From Arion vulgaris (Eukaryota; Mollusca; Gastropoda; Stylommatophora; Arionidae), in contig CM036771.1 in NCBI GenBank assembly GCA_020796225.1, positions 33,492,703 to 33,556,702 on the forward strand: 64,000 nucleotides of DNA, read 5' to 3'. The translations under genes and the position numbers were made by a program. The notes beneath the pieces were generated by a model that was not told where the DNA came from, did no database searches, and worked only from the letters and a program-made list of their open reading frames with translations. Shown piece after piece: positions 10,537-21,599 of the stretch; position 1 is the first letter of the stretch, and each line of letters starts with the position of its first letter.

Positions 10537-10999
10537 CTTCTTCTTCTTCGAACGCTCCATATCGACCACTTGTCCGCTCGAGTGGTTATAGGGACCCAAA
10601 TTTGAGGTGTAAAGAATAGAACCACTGTTACCTGTCACGCATGTCGTAAGAAACAACTAAGGAGGTTTGGCTGACATCGAATGCACGCGTCCTAAACGTG
10701 TAGAAGTCTCTGCGTTTAGGGGCCTACCAAACAATGTGCAACGTATACACGTTCTTGGCAAGGATCAAACATATCACAAAGAGTAATTAAAATTGGTCGT
10801 AAAGAACGAACACAAAAGGGAAGAAGACCACTTGTCAATAACTCTGTATGATGTGTATGTGATCTGAGCCTAAGAGTGATTGCACGCTGTGCCAGCTATG
10901 CGCCTTCAAGTAGGCCAAGACATCTGATTTATGCTCTTTATTTGTTGCGGTAGCTTCACTAGGTCCTACATTTGTGGCTTCTTACGACATGCCTTTTAC
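10537..10999 (-). mobile_element. SINE, family S4, split by a nested SINE
   Basis: The 3' end (CTTCTTCTTCGAACGCTCC) and the remainder (10837-10999, CTCTGTATGATGTGTATGTG through TTCTTACGACATGCC) are separated by an S5 insertion. The S4 copy therefore predates the S5 insertion. Confidence 0.8.
10564..10836 (+). mobile_element. SINE, family S5, full copy with 11-bp target-site duplication
   Basis: The insertion occupies 10575-10825 between two copies of GACCACTTGTC (10564-10574 and 10826-10836). It begins CGCTCGAGTGGTTATAGGG (tRNA-like head), has the central block CATGTCGTAAGAAACAACTA (elsewhere TAAGAGGCGACTAAGGAGG) and ends in AAGGGAAGAA. It sits inside an older S4 SINE. Confidence 0.85.
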
Positions 11000-11525
11000 G
11001 GAGGCGGTGAACTGGTTGGCATCTCACAACTACTCTCGTGTTTTCATACTCAGTGACTCGATGAGCATGATTCGTAAAGTCGAATCAGGAATGATGAGAC
11101 GCAACTGGGTGGAGGTACTGGTACAGACAATGATCAGAGAAATCAGCTTCATTTTTGTCCCTGGGCACGCAGGAGTTAGGGGTAATGAACGAGCTGATAG
11201 ATTGGCTGGCTTGGCTACAATATCAGAGGAAGCTTCTATGGATCGAAATGACATTCTTCACGCATTGAGAGAGTCTTTCCGAACAGAGGAGTTTCAGGGC
11301 TGTGAATCCCACTCGCTGATCAGATTGAAAGAGATGGGTGTCAATATTGGTGCAGCCCGAAAATAACGACATACTAAATATCTTAGAGATTGATTAATCA
11401 ATATCGAACTGGCGTGTTGGGTCGCTGGATGCTGCTGGATTTGATGAGGCGGAGATCGGAGCACCTATGGACATGTCCGGAGGGCTATGATGATAGTCCT
11501 CATATAACTGATAACTGATAACTGA
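10974..11525 (+). mobile_element. LINE RNase H end (family with TGATAAC tail)
   Basis: A 130-residue open stretch (10974-11366) shows RNase H motifs in order: SDSMSMIRK, FVPGHAGVRGNERADRLA (catalytic Asp kept) and then EASMDRNDILHALRESF. The DNA continues to a LINE terminus with HTWTCPE-like coding and an (ACTGATA)n end. 5'-truncated, so no RT or endonuclease domain. It is a LINE remnant and not a host RNase H gene. Confidence 0.8.
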
Positions 11526-12349
11526 TAACGACATGCCGTGCAGGTCACAGTGGTACTATTCTTTACTTCCATTGTATGCCCTGGAACCACATTGGCGTAT
11601 CCTCCTCATGGCCTTTGCATATTATGTTTCAACAACAGTTTTCCATGATGAAACCGTGTCCATGGTAAAACTGTTATACAGTAGTCCAGAAATACTATAT
11701 ACATTTCTCCTTCATTCTTTCTTTTTTATATTGTTTTAGTCGTCCTCTATTTCTTGTACATCTGGTGTCTACGTGAGAGAAGTTTTGGCTGGTATAACTG
11801 GATTCATCTGCATAACGTGACCAAGACATCTCATTACATGTATAATGCAATTCCTTGTGTTTTTGTTTTTTTGGATTATCTAAACAACTAAGCAGAAAAC
11901 AAACAATAACCACGTATGTTTCAAGGTTAATCTGGAATGTTAATAAATGTTATTGAATACTTAATTATGTTCTGTGAACTAGTAACACATGATTACCATT
12001 TCCCTTTCAGCTCTTTTCTGTATAACTTATCTATGACTAATCTTATGTACATCGTAAACAAATACGCCTGAATTATGTGAAATCAAATGAATAAATCTAA
12101 TGACTGCAAGTAGAAAGTGTTTAACTATGTATAGTATAATATTAATTATTAAACATATTTCATCTAGTACATGCACATTCTTGGTCAAGGTTAGAATCGA
12201 ATATCCAGAGGCCAGAGTTAATTACTGCCTTGAAAACAAACAGCTTGCTCACCACAATTATCTCAAATATTATAGATATATTCTAAGCCACTACAGACCA
12301 ACTATATTATCAAGGGCAAATTAATTAGCTAAATCGACCATATCAAACA

Positions 12350-12403
12350 TATAAAAGCGATACATTTCTTCATTATTTACAGTGACTTCTACAAGAATAC
12401 TTG
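12350..12403 (+). promoter_or_regulatory. unit R promoter (TATA) and 5' UTR exon 1
   Basis: TATAAAAG is at 12350-12357. The likely start of transcription is about 12380 and the untranslated exon ends ACTTCTACAAGAATACTTG with a GTAAGT donor at 12404. The region is almost identical to the unit L promoter. The two starts are divergent and about 3.1 kb apart. Confidence 0.75.
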
Positions 12404-12449
12404 GTAAGTAAAATGTTACAATAGAAATATATTGTTATTAACGTTAACA

Positions 12450-12760
12450 TAATTATTGTGTATAGTGTTATCAGTTATATCAAGACTATCATCATAGCAC
12501 TCCGGACACGTTCATATGTGCTCCCATCTCTACCTCAACAAATTCAGCAGCGTCCAGCGGTCCAACATCCCAGTTCAAATTTGATTAAAAAATCTCTTTG
12601 CACATTTGGTATGTCGTTCTTTTCTGGCTGCACCAATATTTATACTCACCCCTTCTCTCATTCTAGTCAGTGAGTGTAATTCACAGCCTTGAAACTCCTC
12701 TGTTCGGAAAGATTCTCTCAATGCGTTAGGAATGTCATTTCGGTCCATGTCAGAAAAATA
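12450..12760 (-). mobile_element. LINE 3' end in intron 1 of unit R
   Basis: Antisense copy of the LINE tail family of 10974-11525, including the terminal stretch coding CPEC-like residues. Mirror of the left-arm copy at 8790-9235. Confidence 0.65.
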
Positions 12761-12829
12761 TTAGTGACCAAGATCTAAGTCATCAACCCTGGTTAAACTA
12801 TTTCAGCATTTCTTATTTAGATTACCTAA

Positions 12830-12990
12830 CATTAGGCTACAAGCATTAGAGAAACGTATCTACATTACCTTAAATTATTCTGCAAGCATTAGAGAAAAGT
12901 ATCTACATTACCTTAAATTATTCTGCAAGCATTAGAGAAAAGTATCTACATTACCTTAAATTATTCTGCAAGCATTAGGGTAAAACTAAT
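12830..12990. repeat. minisatellite, 43-bp unit, about 3.5 copies
   Basis: Units of GCATTAGAGAAAAGTATCTA plus ATTACCTTAAATTATTCTGC in intron 1 of unit R. No copy is seen in the left arm. Confidence 0.85.
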
Positions 12991-12999
12991 AGATTACCT

Positions 13000-13271
13000 T
13001 CTTCTTCTACTTCAAACGCTCCATATCGACCACGTGTTAACAACTCTTTGTGATGTGTATATGATCCTAGCCTAAGAGTAAGTGTACGTTGTACCAGTTA
13101 TGCGCCTACAAGTAGGCCAGCACATCCGTTTTCTGCGACGCTTTTTATTTACTAGAGTAGCTTCTCTAGACCCATACAGAATCTGGGTCTCTTAGTTAGA
13201 CCTCTTACGACATGACTTGTAGGTCGCAGTGTTTTTGTTCCCCTTCTAGGCCCGGAACCACACGGGTGCTA
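13000..13271 (-). mobile_element. SINE, family S4, near full length
   Basis: Minus-strand copy running from the (GAA)n tail (as TTCTTCTTC) through CATATCGACCACGTGTTAAC, CTTTTTATTTACTAGAG and CTCTTACGACATGACTTG to the head (as CGGAACCACACGGGTGC). Absent from the left arm. Confidence 0.75.
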
Positions 13272-13540
13272 TAAGAAATCTTAAGAACAACTACAGAAAG
13301 CAGACATATGTTGATACAATCATTATTTTTGTATAATGCAGTAATCACATCGGGAACACATATTCGACAGTTGGACACTATTTCAAAGTATGTGTTTCTG
13401 TCAACTTGCTGATGTTGATGTGTATATCACAGTATATCTTATATTTGGTAAACATATAGTATCTCAACCTACTATGTACAGTACGTATCCTGAAGATGTA
13501 AACCTATATTTATTTATATATATATATGGCCTTTTCATCT

Positions 13541-14190
13541 TTACAGACGGTCAATAGGCAAGTGTTTTACTGTGACAACTTCTGAGTTTTCGCTTTCTCT
13601 CTTGTTGTTCAGCTCGTACATACGTCTCTTCTCAAAAGACTCTGCGCCCTTCCGTAATTTGGCTTTCCACACAACTCTGTCATCAGCTAGTCCCTCCCAT
13701 GTGCTGGGATCTATAGAAAAGTTTTTCATTGAGGTTTTGCAGACATCTTTATATCTGAGCAGTGGTCTGCCCTGGTGCCTCTTCCTCCGAAAGTTCACAG
13801 AACAACATTTGTTTTGGTATGCGATAAGTTTCCATTCTTCTCACATGTCCCAACCATCTTAGTCGTCTACTGCTGAGCATGCCCATGATGGAAGGCAGAT
13901 TTGCACGTTGTAGTTTATATTTATTTACTGAACTGGTAACTACATCGGCCACACACTTAGAATGGATGAGAGAAGACTCCTTACCAATCCCTCATATGGA
14001 CACCAGAGGGAAAGAAAACGAGGAAGACCAAGAGAGACTCTGCGTAGAACCATCATCAGAGAAGGCTCAACGATGGGCCTAGTAAACATTAAAGACCTAA
14101 AACAGATAGCAACGAACCTCGAGACATGGAGAGCTATGACCTCTGCCCTATGCGCCACCCACAGGCCCAAGAGGAAAGACTAACTAACTA
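13541..14190. mobile_element. two LINE reverse-transcriptase tails
   Basis: 13952-13541 on the minus strand reads RRLRWLGHVRRMETYRIPKQ, then RHQGRPLLRYKDV and DDRVVWKAKL across one frameshift. This is the C-terminal segment typical of LINE ORF2 proteins. Related copies are at 43.0-43.4 kb (+) and 63.5-64.0 kb (-). 13962-14183 on the plus strand is a different family (ERKRGRPRETLRRTIIREG), related to 34.1-34.4 kb. Both lie in intron 1 of unit R and have no left-arm match. Confidence 0.75.
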
Positions 14191-14623
14191 AGTAGGGTTT
14201 ATCTTATTCATTACTCTGATATTCTCTCGCCAGTGTTTCTTGTATGTAATGAAAGTATCCATGTTTTTCCCTTCCTTTCTTTGTCTCAAGGCAAACAGTG
14301 ACATTTGTAGCTACGGAGTTTGTGTACTACTGCTGAGATCTTCCTGTGTAATAAAGAGATCAGATCAGAACACACCTAAGTGCAATGATGATGGACCTAT
14401 CAATCAATCAATCAATTAATCAATCTTGTTTTTAATTATTACTCTCACTTTTTTTCTTACAAATTCATGTGACCATCTTTATTACCTTGTTAAATTTCAT
14501 TCATTATATTTAGAATCGTCATTAAACCATTCACACATATTCAAATCTACATAAAAAACAACATGTTTGTACAATTTATATGCACTGTGTAAACTCTATT
14601 AAGTGTCCTATTCTCTTTTGCAG

Positions 14624-14693
14624 TAAACCGTCATCATGTTGTGGCTAACAGCTTTCGGGGCTGCTTTATTTCTATTGATCGGACAGATTACAA
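14624..14693 (+). CDS. unit R exon 2: signal-peptide exon
   Basis: Exon after a TTCTCTTTTGCAG acceptor, with ATG at 14636. It codes MLWLTAFGAALFLLIGQIT plus one base and ends at a CAA|GTAAGT donor (14694), phase 1. The hydrophobic core LTAFGAALFLLIG and short length fit a cleaved secretory signal. It pairs in frame with exon 3 at 16175. It differs from the left-arm copy at about eight of 58 coding bases, some silent, so both copies may have been under constraint. Confidence 0.8.
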
Positions 14694-14929
14694 GTAAGTA
14701 ATTTACCTTGAATACTAATTTAAGCTTTGAGAAGCATTCTTTAAGATAAGGTCGTGGGTGATAATTGATGGAAGTAAACTTACTTTAACACATTAAGTAC
14801 TAAGTACCGCAGCCAGCGCAGTCATTTGTTTCATTAACAAATTACGTAAAAGAGTGCCTGTGTTTTGTACTGATTGTGTACTATTTTTAACTTGCAACAT
14901 TTTATCAGATGGCTATTGCAAAGTACTAG

Positions 14930-15460
14930 AAAATGAAAGTCTGCAAATAGTGTTTCTCAATGTAATACAATTTCTCTAGTATTCAATAATGTCGGAGTAT
15001 CTACCATAAATATTGTTTATTTTATTACATGCTGTTATTTTCCAGCACTCAATATTTTATATCATTTTTCCAACAATATTTTGTTGGCATATTCCGAGTT
15101 TAGTTACATAGACAGATGTAATGTTCATTTAGTGTTCTTCTATTCTTCATTTGCTTTATTAAAGAATGCCATGACTTTCCGAATCTCATTCTGTCAGAAC
15201 TGGCTAAAATATTGCTGCTATTTAAATACTTATATTTCATATTTTTCAGAATTTAGAAATGACATTTTTATCTGTATTTCTTAACTTGTGGCTTGTCCAT
15301 AAAACATTTAATGATCAGATTGAATAGAATATGTGATAATATAAAATACTTATTTGCCCCTGTATTGACAACAAATTTAAATCTCTTGGAGTTGTCACAA
15401 ATGATCTTGCATCGAAATTATGTATTAAGAACTTTAAACTTACCATTTTGTATGGTATGT
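14930..15460. other. gene-free part of intron 2, unit R
   Basis: AT-rich intron sequence. A stretch near 15.30-15.37 kb matches the left arm near 7.05-7.14 kb. Short open frames here have no recognisable motif. Confidence 0.4.
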
Positions 15461-15990
15461 CATAGTTACATATGCGGGTATTCGTGGCAACGAGAGAGCG
15501 GACATGCTTGCATCGAATACATAGATTGTTGGGGAGTTTAGGATGGATACGGGAGAAGTTCTTAGATCTTTTTGCTGTCTACTGCTGGATGAAGATAATG
15601 AAATGAACGTTGAATCAATAGAGCGACTTTGGGAGTGAGATTATACGTTACACGTAGTAGAGCTGGTTACTTGAGGGACAGAGAGAGAAGTGTGTTTTAG
15701 CAACGAGCCACGGGAACCATCAGTATGCTTACACTTCTTTACCTCTGAAGTCGGAGAATGCCCGCCTGTATAGCGAGGAAACCAATTAAACGGTAAGCAA
15801 GCTTTTACGCAAAAATCAGTCCAAAGCGACACACTATGCGTCATGGTTACTCCTGAATTTATAGAGGGCAAACGCGAAGAAGAAGAAGCATACCCTTAGA
15901 ATTCTGCTATGGGAGACTGAGCCCCATATTAACCTCCCCGAACAGCTGCGTCGTCAGTTTGTTAACCAATAACCGATATTTACTTAAGAT
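15460..15990 (+). mobile_element. LINE RNase H end in intron 2 of unit R
   Basis: Decayed version of the LINE at 50.6-51.65 kb: CGYSWQRESGHACIEYID reflects a frame-shifted HAG.RGNERADMLASNT region, followed by DCWGV and the tail GGGAGACTGAGCCCC...AACCAATAACC. Mirror of 6420-6800. Confidence 0.6.
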
Positions 15991-16174
15991 CGTTCACATA
16001 AATTTTATGTCAATCAATCAATCAATCAATCTTGCGTCGTCTCTGTATTGAAGGATGACATTCCATCAAACTATGTTCCTTGCTATCACATGTTTTAATC
16101 TTTGATTTTGTTCCTGATGCTGAAAATTTAGTGGAAATATCTAATTACTTTTGTTATTTCTGCTTATTTTTCAG

Positions 16175-17355
16175 GTGAGAAAGTTGCATTCACTGCTGTG
16201 ATTGATAACGATCAGGTCATTCCAGAAGAATTGTTCGGACGTCTAGAGGAAGTTTATGCAACCTTCACTGATTTTCTACTTCAAAACGAAGAGAACTCGA
16301 GGGATTCAAGTAGAACATCGACTACAGAATTGAGAGACAAGAGTAATAGGGAAGAAAATCGAAAATCGAAATTCGAGTTGAGAGACCGAGATAACGATAG
16401 AGAACAAGATCGACACTCGACTTCAGAATTGAGAGATAGAGAGAGCGATAGGAAACAAGATCGGCAATCGACTTCAGAATTGAGAGTCAAAGAGAGCGTT
16501 AGGGAACACGATCGACAAACGACTTCAGAATTGAGAGACCGAGAGAGCGATAGAGAACAAGATCGACAATCGACTAGAGAATTGAGAAACAGGGAGAACG
16601 TTAGGAAATACCGTCGACCTTCTGTTTTCGAATTGAGAGACAGAGAGACAGATAGAGAACAAGATCGACACTTGAATTCAGAATGGGGAAACAGGGAGAA
16701 CGTTAAACAACAAGATCGACAATCGAATTCAGAATTGAAAGACCGAGAGAATGTTAGGGAACAAGATCGACAATCAACTTCAGAATTGAGAGACCGAGAG
16801 AACAATAGGGAACAAGATCGTCAATCGAATTCAGAATTAAGAGACCGAGAGAACAATAGAGAACAAGATCGACATTCGACTTCAGAATTGAGAGATAGAG
16901 AGAGCGATAGAAAACAAGATCGGCAATCGACTTCAGAACTGAGAGTCAAAGAGTTCGTTAGGGAACACGATCGACAATCAAATTCAGAATTGAGAGACCG
17001 AGAAAACGATAAGGAACAAGATCGACATTCGAAGTCAGAATTGAGAGACCGCGAGAACGATAGGGAAGAAGATCGACAATCGAATTCAGAACTGAGAGAG
17101 AACGTTAGAAAGTACGGTCGACCTTCTATTTTCGAAATGAGAGACCGAGAGAACAATAGAGAACAAGATCGACAATCGAATTCAGAATTGAGAGTCAAAG
17201 AGTTCGTTAGGGAACACGATCGACAATCAAATTCAGAATTGAGAGACCGAGAAAACGATAAGGAACAAGATCGACATTCGAAGTCAGAATTGAGAGACCG
17301 CGAGAACGATAGGGAAGAAGATCGACAATCGAATTCAGAACGAGAAGAACGTTAG
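16175..17355 (+). CDS. unit R exon 3: C1q A/C fusion remnant and 17-residue repeats (first open part)
   Basis: The acceptor TTTTTCAG ends at 16174. The split codon with exon 2 gives Ser, then EKVAFTAVIDNDQVIPEE (C1q exon A start) fused near 16230 to LFGRLEEVYATFTDFLLQN (C1q exon C end). From about residue 45 of the exon the protein is a tandem repeat of LRDRENDREQDRQSNSE-type units with ENVRKYGRPSVF variants. The frame stays open for about 390 codons and is lost at about 17340, where two bases are missing relative to the previous copy (GAACTGAGAGAG against GAACGAGAAG). The downstream array is still largely open. The protein is inferred to be secreted, highly charged and low in complexity. No enzymatic motif is present. 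Confidence 0.75.
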
Positions 17356-17439
17356 AAAGTACGGTCGACCTTCTATTTTCGAAATGAGAGACCGAGAGAA
17401 CAATAGAGAACAAGATCGACAATCGAATTCAGAATTGAG
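16942..17439 (+). repeat. higher-order repeat, 249-bp unit, two copies plus partial
   Basis: The block starting at AGAGTCAAAGAGTTCGTTAG (16942) is repeated at 17191 with almost no difference. The length of 249 bp is 83 codons, so the duplication keeps frame. A third, decayed partial copy follows. It shows that the array grew by multi-unit steps. Confidence 0.8.
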
Positions 17440-18290
17440 GACCGAGAGAAACAATAGGAACAAGATCGACAATCGAATTCAGAATTGAGAAACCGAGAAC
17501 GTTAGGAACAAGATCGACAATTGATTCAGAATCGAGAGTCAGGAGAACGTTAGAAAGTACGGTCGACCTACTATTTTGAAATGAGAGACCAAGAGAACAA
17601 TAGGGAACAAGATCGACAATCGAATCAGAATTGGGAGACCAAGAGAATGTTAGGAACAAGATGGCAATTGATTTCAGAATGGAGAAACAGGAGAACGTTA
17701 GAAACACGGTCGACCCACTATTTCGAATTGAGAGACCGAGAGAACGATAGGAAAAGATCGAGAATCGACTTCAGAATGAAGATAGAGAAACGTTAGGAAC
17801 AAAATCGACAATTGATATCAAATGGAGAGACAGAGAACGTTAGAAAAACGGTCGACATTCATTTTAGAATTGAGAGACCGAGAGAACGTTAGGAACAAGA
17901 TCGACAATCGAATTCAGAATTGAGAGTCAAGAAGCGTTAGGAACAGATCGACAATCGACTTCAGAGTTGAGAGACAGAGAAAACGATAAGGAACAAGATC
18001 GACAATCGAATTCAGAATTAAGAGACCGAGAGAACAATAGAGAAAAAGATCGACATTCGACTTCAGAATTGAGAAATAGAGAGAGCGATAGAAAACAAGA
18101 TCGGCAATCGACTTCAGAATTAGAGACAGAGAAACGATAGGAACAAGATCGAAATTCGAAGTCAGAATTAGAGACCGAGAGAACGATAGGAAGAAGATCG
18201 ACAATTGAATTCAGAATTGAGAGACCGAGAGATCGTTAGAAACAGATCGACAATTGATTTCAGAACTGAGAAGAACGTTAGAAAGTACGG
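17340..18290 (+). pseudogene. indel-rich middle of the unit R coding array
   Basis: About 950 bp of 51-bp units with many one- or two-base losses, often in runs (AGGGAAC read as AGGAAC, GAGAGACC as GAGGACC), so all frames are short here. Units on both sides are clean. Either an unpolished long-read consensus over a repeat or a truly decayed block. The clustering favours consensus error, but this cannot be settled from the sequence. Confidence 0.6.
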
Positions 18291-19299
18291 TCGACCTTCT
18301 ATTTTCGAAATGAGAGACCGAGAGAACAATAGAGAACAAGATCGACAAACGAATTCAGAATTGAGAGACCGAGAGAACAATAGGGAACAAGATCGACAAT
18401 CGAATTCAGAATTGAGAGACCGAAAGAAAAATAGGGAACAAGATCGACAATCGAATTCAGAATTAAGAGAGCGAGAGAACAATAGAGAACAAGATCGACA
18501 TTCGACTTCAGAATTGAGAGATAGAGAGAGCGATAGAAAACAAGATCGGCAATCGACTTCAGAAGTGAGAGTCAAAGAGAGCGTTAGGGAAGAAGATCAA
18601 GAATCGACTTCAGAATTGAGACACCGAGAGAAAGATAGAGAACAAGATCGACAATCGAGTTCAGAATTGAGAGACCGAAAGAACAATAGGGAACAAGATC
18701 GACAATCGAATTCAGGATTGAGAGACCGAGAAAACGATAAGGAACAAGATCGACAATCGAAGTCAGAATTGGGAGACCAAGAGAATGTTAGGGAACAAGA
18801 TTGGCAATTGATTTCAGAATGGAGAAACAGGGAGAAAGTTAGAAAACACGGTCGACCCACTATTTTCGAATTGAGAGACCGAGAGAACGATAGGGAAAAA
18901 GATCGAGAATCGACTTCAGAACTGAAAGATAGAGAAAATGTTAGGGAACAAAATCGACAATTGACATCAAAATGGAGAGACAGCGAGAACGTTAAAAAAT
19001 ACGGTCGACCTTCTATTTTAGAATTGAGAGACAGAGAGAACGATAGAGAACACGATCGACAATCTAATTCAGAAATGAGAGACCGAGAGAACGTTAGGGA
19101 ACAAGATCGGCAATCGAATTCAGAAATGAGAGAACGAGAAAACTATAAGGAACAAGATCGACATTTGAAGTCAGAATTGAGAGACCGAGAGAACGTTAGG
19201 AAGTACGGTCGACCTTCTATTCTCGAACTGAGAGATCGAGAGAACGTTAGGGAGCAAGATCGAGAATCGACTTCAGAATTGAGACATAGAGAATATTAG
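18205..19299 (+). CDS. unit R exon 3: continuing repeat-coding part to the stop
   Basis: About 364 codons of the same 17-residue repeats (RENNREQDRQSNSELRD and variants). The frame ends at TAG 19297-19299 (HREY, then stop), where GAATATTAGG has replaced the usual GAGAACGTTAGG. Repeat-like sequence persists to about 19.5 kb and then reads GERTNSVPG-like residues that also occur at the end of unit L. The earlier CAA-TAG stop near 19.37 kb is shared with unit L. Whether this part is in frame with 16175-17355 depends on the indel-rich middle. Confidence 0.65.
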   Translation: MNSELRDREIVRNRSTIDFRTEKNVRKYGRPSIFEMRDRENNREQDRQTNSELRDRENNREQDRQSNSELRDRKKNREQDRQSNSELRERENNREQDRHSTSELRDRESDRKQDRQSTSEVRVKESVREEDQESTSELRHREKDREQDRQSSSELRDRKNNREQDRQSNSGLRDRENDKEQDRQSKSELGDQENVREQDWQLISEWRNREKVRKHGRPTIFELRDRENDREKDRESTSELKDRENVREQNRQLTSKWRDSENVKKYGRPSILELRDRENDREHDRQSNSEMRDRENVREQDRQSNSEMRERENYKEQDRHLKSELRDRENVRKYGRPSILELRDRENVREQDRESTSELRHREY

Positions 19300-19608
19300 G
19301 AAATACGATCAACCAACGATTTCAGAATTGAGAGATAGAGAGAATAATAGGGCACAAGATCGACAATAGATTTCATATTTGAGAGACAGAGAACACGTTA
19401 GGGAACAACATCGACTATCGACTTCAAAATTGATAGAGAGAACGTGTGGGAAGCAGTTCAAATATCGACATAGGCTATTAGAAGCATAGAGAATAGGAAG
19501 GAAACAGGTGAATCAGTAGCGAACAAATTCAGTGCCAGGCTGAACTTTAATGAACAAGGTAGTCCAAGGGTTAACGAATTATAAAACACAAACTACTAAA
19601 ATTAACAG

Positions 19609-19614
19609 AATAAA
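19609..19614 (+). terminator. AATAAA polyadenylation signal, unit R
   Basis: AATAAA lies about 310 bp past the stop, just after the last sequence resembling the coding 3' end. The mirror place in unit L reads CATAAA. Confidence 0.5.
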
Positions 19615-20028
19615 ACAATGACCAGTGATGTTAATGACAATGTAATGTGATTTATTCCAGTTCTTCTTTCTTAATGTTTATTATCTTGTCTAATCTGTTA
19701 CACAGTTGGTAGTAGTTTTTGATGTTTATATTGCAAAATTTCATAAGTGGTAAGTAAGTTTTGTAGAACAACTTCACATTAATTTATCATAACACATGCA
19801 GATATTACAACATGAATAAGAACGTTGACAAATATTGAAGTTATGATAATACTAAAATAAGAACAGAGAACAAATATCTTCATAACAAACCAACAGTTTG
19901 GACAAGTAAAATATTTCATGTATTTTGGTAGATACGTAAAAACAGAAGGAGTGTCATCACCGAATTACAGCACATACAGAACAAAGCAAGTCCAATCATC
20001 TACCAAATGACACCGATATTAAATTACA

Positions 20029-20801
20029 AACATGTATCTTTCTTTCTTTCTTTCTCGAATCCTGTATGCCTCACAGCGTCAGATCAGGAAGAGATTTCTA
20101 AAACGGGCCTAGTATGCGCTTCGTAGATAGTCTCTTTCGTCGCCTCTGTTATCTCTGAGATCCATCTTTTGCGTGGCCGGCCTTTGCTTTGTACCCATTG
20201 TATCGGAGCAGCATTGCTCTTTGGGGTGCACTGTCTGATGGTAATCTGCTTACGTGACCGAACCATTTAATTTGTTGTTTCTTGATGAAGTCTAGTACTG
20301 ATGTTGTACCCACTTTTTTTCCCGATGTCTTCATTTCTCAACCGGTCTCTTCTTGTTACACCCAGCATTCTGCGTAGACACTTCATCTCTGTTGTGACTA
20401 GTTTTCTTCTATCGTTTGTTGTCAGCGTCCAGGTTTGGCACTGGTAACATAATGTGGGAGAAAGATTGTGTTGAACATTGCTCTTTTTGTGTTCATGGTG
20501 ACGTGTTTGCATCTTAAAATTGGCGCCATTTGCCCTATCATTTGATTTGCTTTGTTGCATCTGTGTTGAATTTCATTAGTTATTCTTCCATTTGCTGAAA
20601 AATGCTCCCTAGGTATGTGAAATCTTTTACTTGATTTAGTAGATGATTATCGATGGAGATGTTGGTAGTGTTTTCCTCTCTGGCGAATGTCATTACTTCT
20701 GTTTTGTCGATGTTAATTCTCATGTTGTATTCGTTACATGTTAACTGGAGTCTGTTGATGTGTTGTTGTAGCTGTTCTTCAAAATGGTATGTAACATGTA
20801 T
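20029..20801 (-). mobile_element. 5'-truncated LINE with 9-bp target-site duplication
   Basis: The insertion is flanked by AACATGTAT at 20029-20037 and 20793-20801. On the minus strand it codes, with frameshifts, YNMRINIDKTEVMTFARE, FTYLGSIF, WTLTTNDRRKLVTTEMKCL and QIKWFGHVSRLPSD: RT thumb and C-terminal tail. It ends in an (AAAG)n tail at 20038-20053. The left arm has the empty site near 2.98 kb, so it inserted after the palindrome formed. Confidence 0.85.
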
Positions 20802-21289
20802 ATTGACACACAAAATGAGCCTCACCAATACATAATACAATCATCTTCATTCCAACTGTGTGCTATATGTGTCTACAGTGGATACTTGCAAGAAACGAAA
20901 AAGAAATAACTACATTGAATTGTGAATACGTGTCCTGTTGGTTCGAATGTGTACAACGATTCTGAAGTTCAAAGTGATGACTTGTTCTAGTCTGTGTGCA
21001 GTTTGGTAGTGACATAGTGTTGAGAAATTAGTCGCTTACTGGTGTTGAACTGTTTCACTTAGTTTTCATGATACATACACTTGTTACTATACTTGAATTG
21101 TCAATGTATCTACTATGTTAGTTATATAGTGCTAACTAAATACTGCAATAAATATATTGTCAAACAAACATATGAACTATTGAATTATATTTGTTTTTTA
21201 AATCATGCTCATCAATTCAATAACTTACTTTCATTTACTCATTATAATTAAATAGCTTATCATGAGCAGAACTTTGCCACACCAATTTC

Positions 21290-21595
21290 TCTCTCATAGG
21301 CCAATGTCTGGATCTCATAGGCCAATTTCTCTCTCATAATCCAAATTCTCTCTCTCATAGGCCAATTTCTCTCTCTCATAGGCCCATTTCTCTCTCTCAT
21401 AGGCCCATTTCTCTCTCTCATAATTCAATTTCTCTCTCTCATAGGCCAATTTATTTTTCTCATGGAAAATGTCTCTCTCTCATAGGCCAATTTCTCTCTC
21501 TCACAAACCAATTTCTCTCTCTCATAGGCCAATTTCTCTCATAGGCCAATTTCTCTCTCTCATAGGACAATGTCTCTCTCTCTCTCATAGACCTC
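21290..21595 (-). repeat. minisatellite, about 20-bp unit (mirror of 2205-2500)
   Basis: Units of AATTTCTCTCTCTCATAGGCC with variants. Same origin and place as the left-arm array but different copy order. Confidence 0.85.
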
Positions 21596-21599
21596 TGCT

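Noticed and set aside
14636..14693. Signal exons as stand-alone short peptides
   Set aside because: Each is followed by a strong GTAAGT donor and joins in phase to a downstream exon, so they are treated as leader exons.
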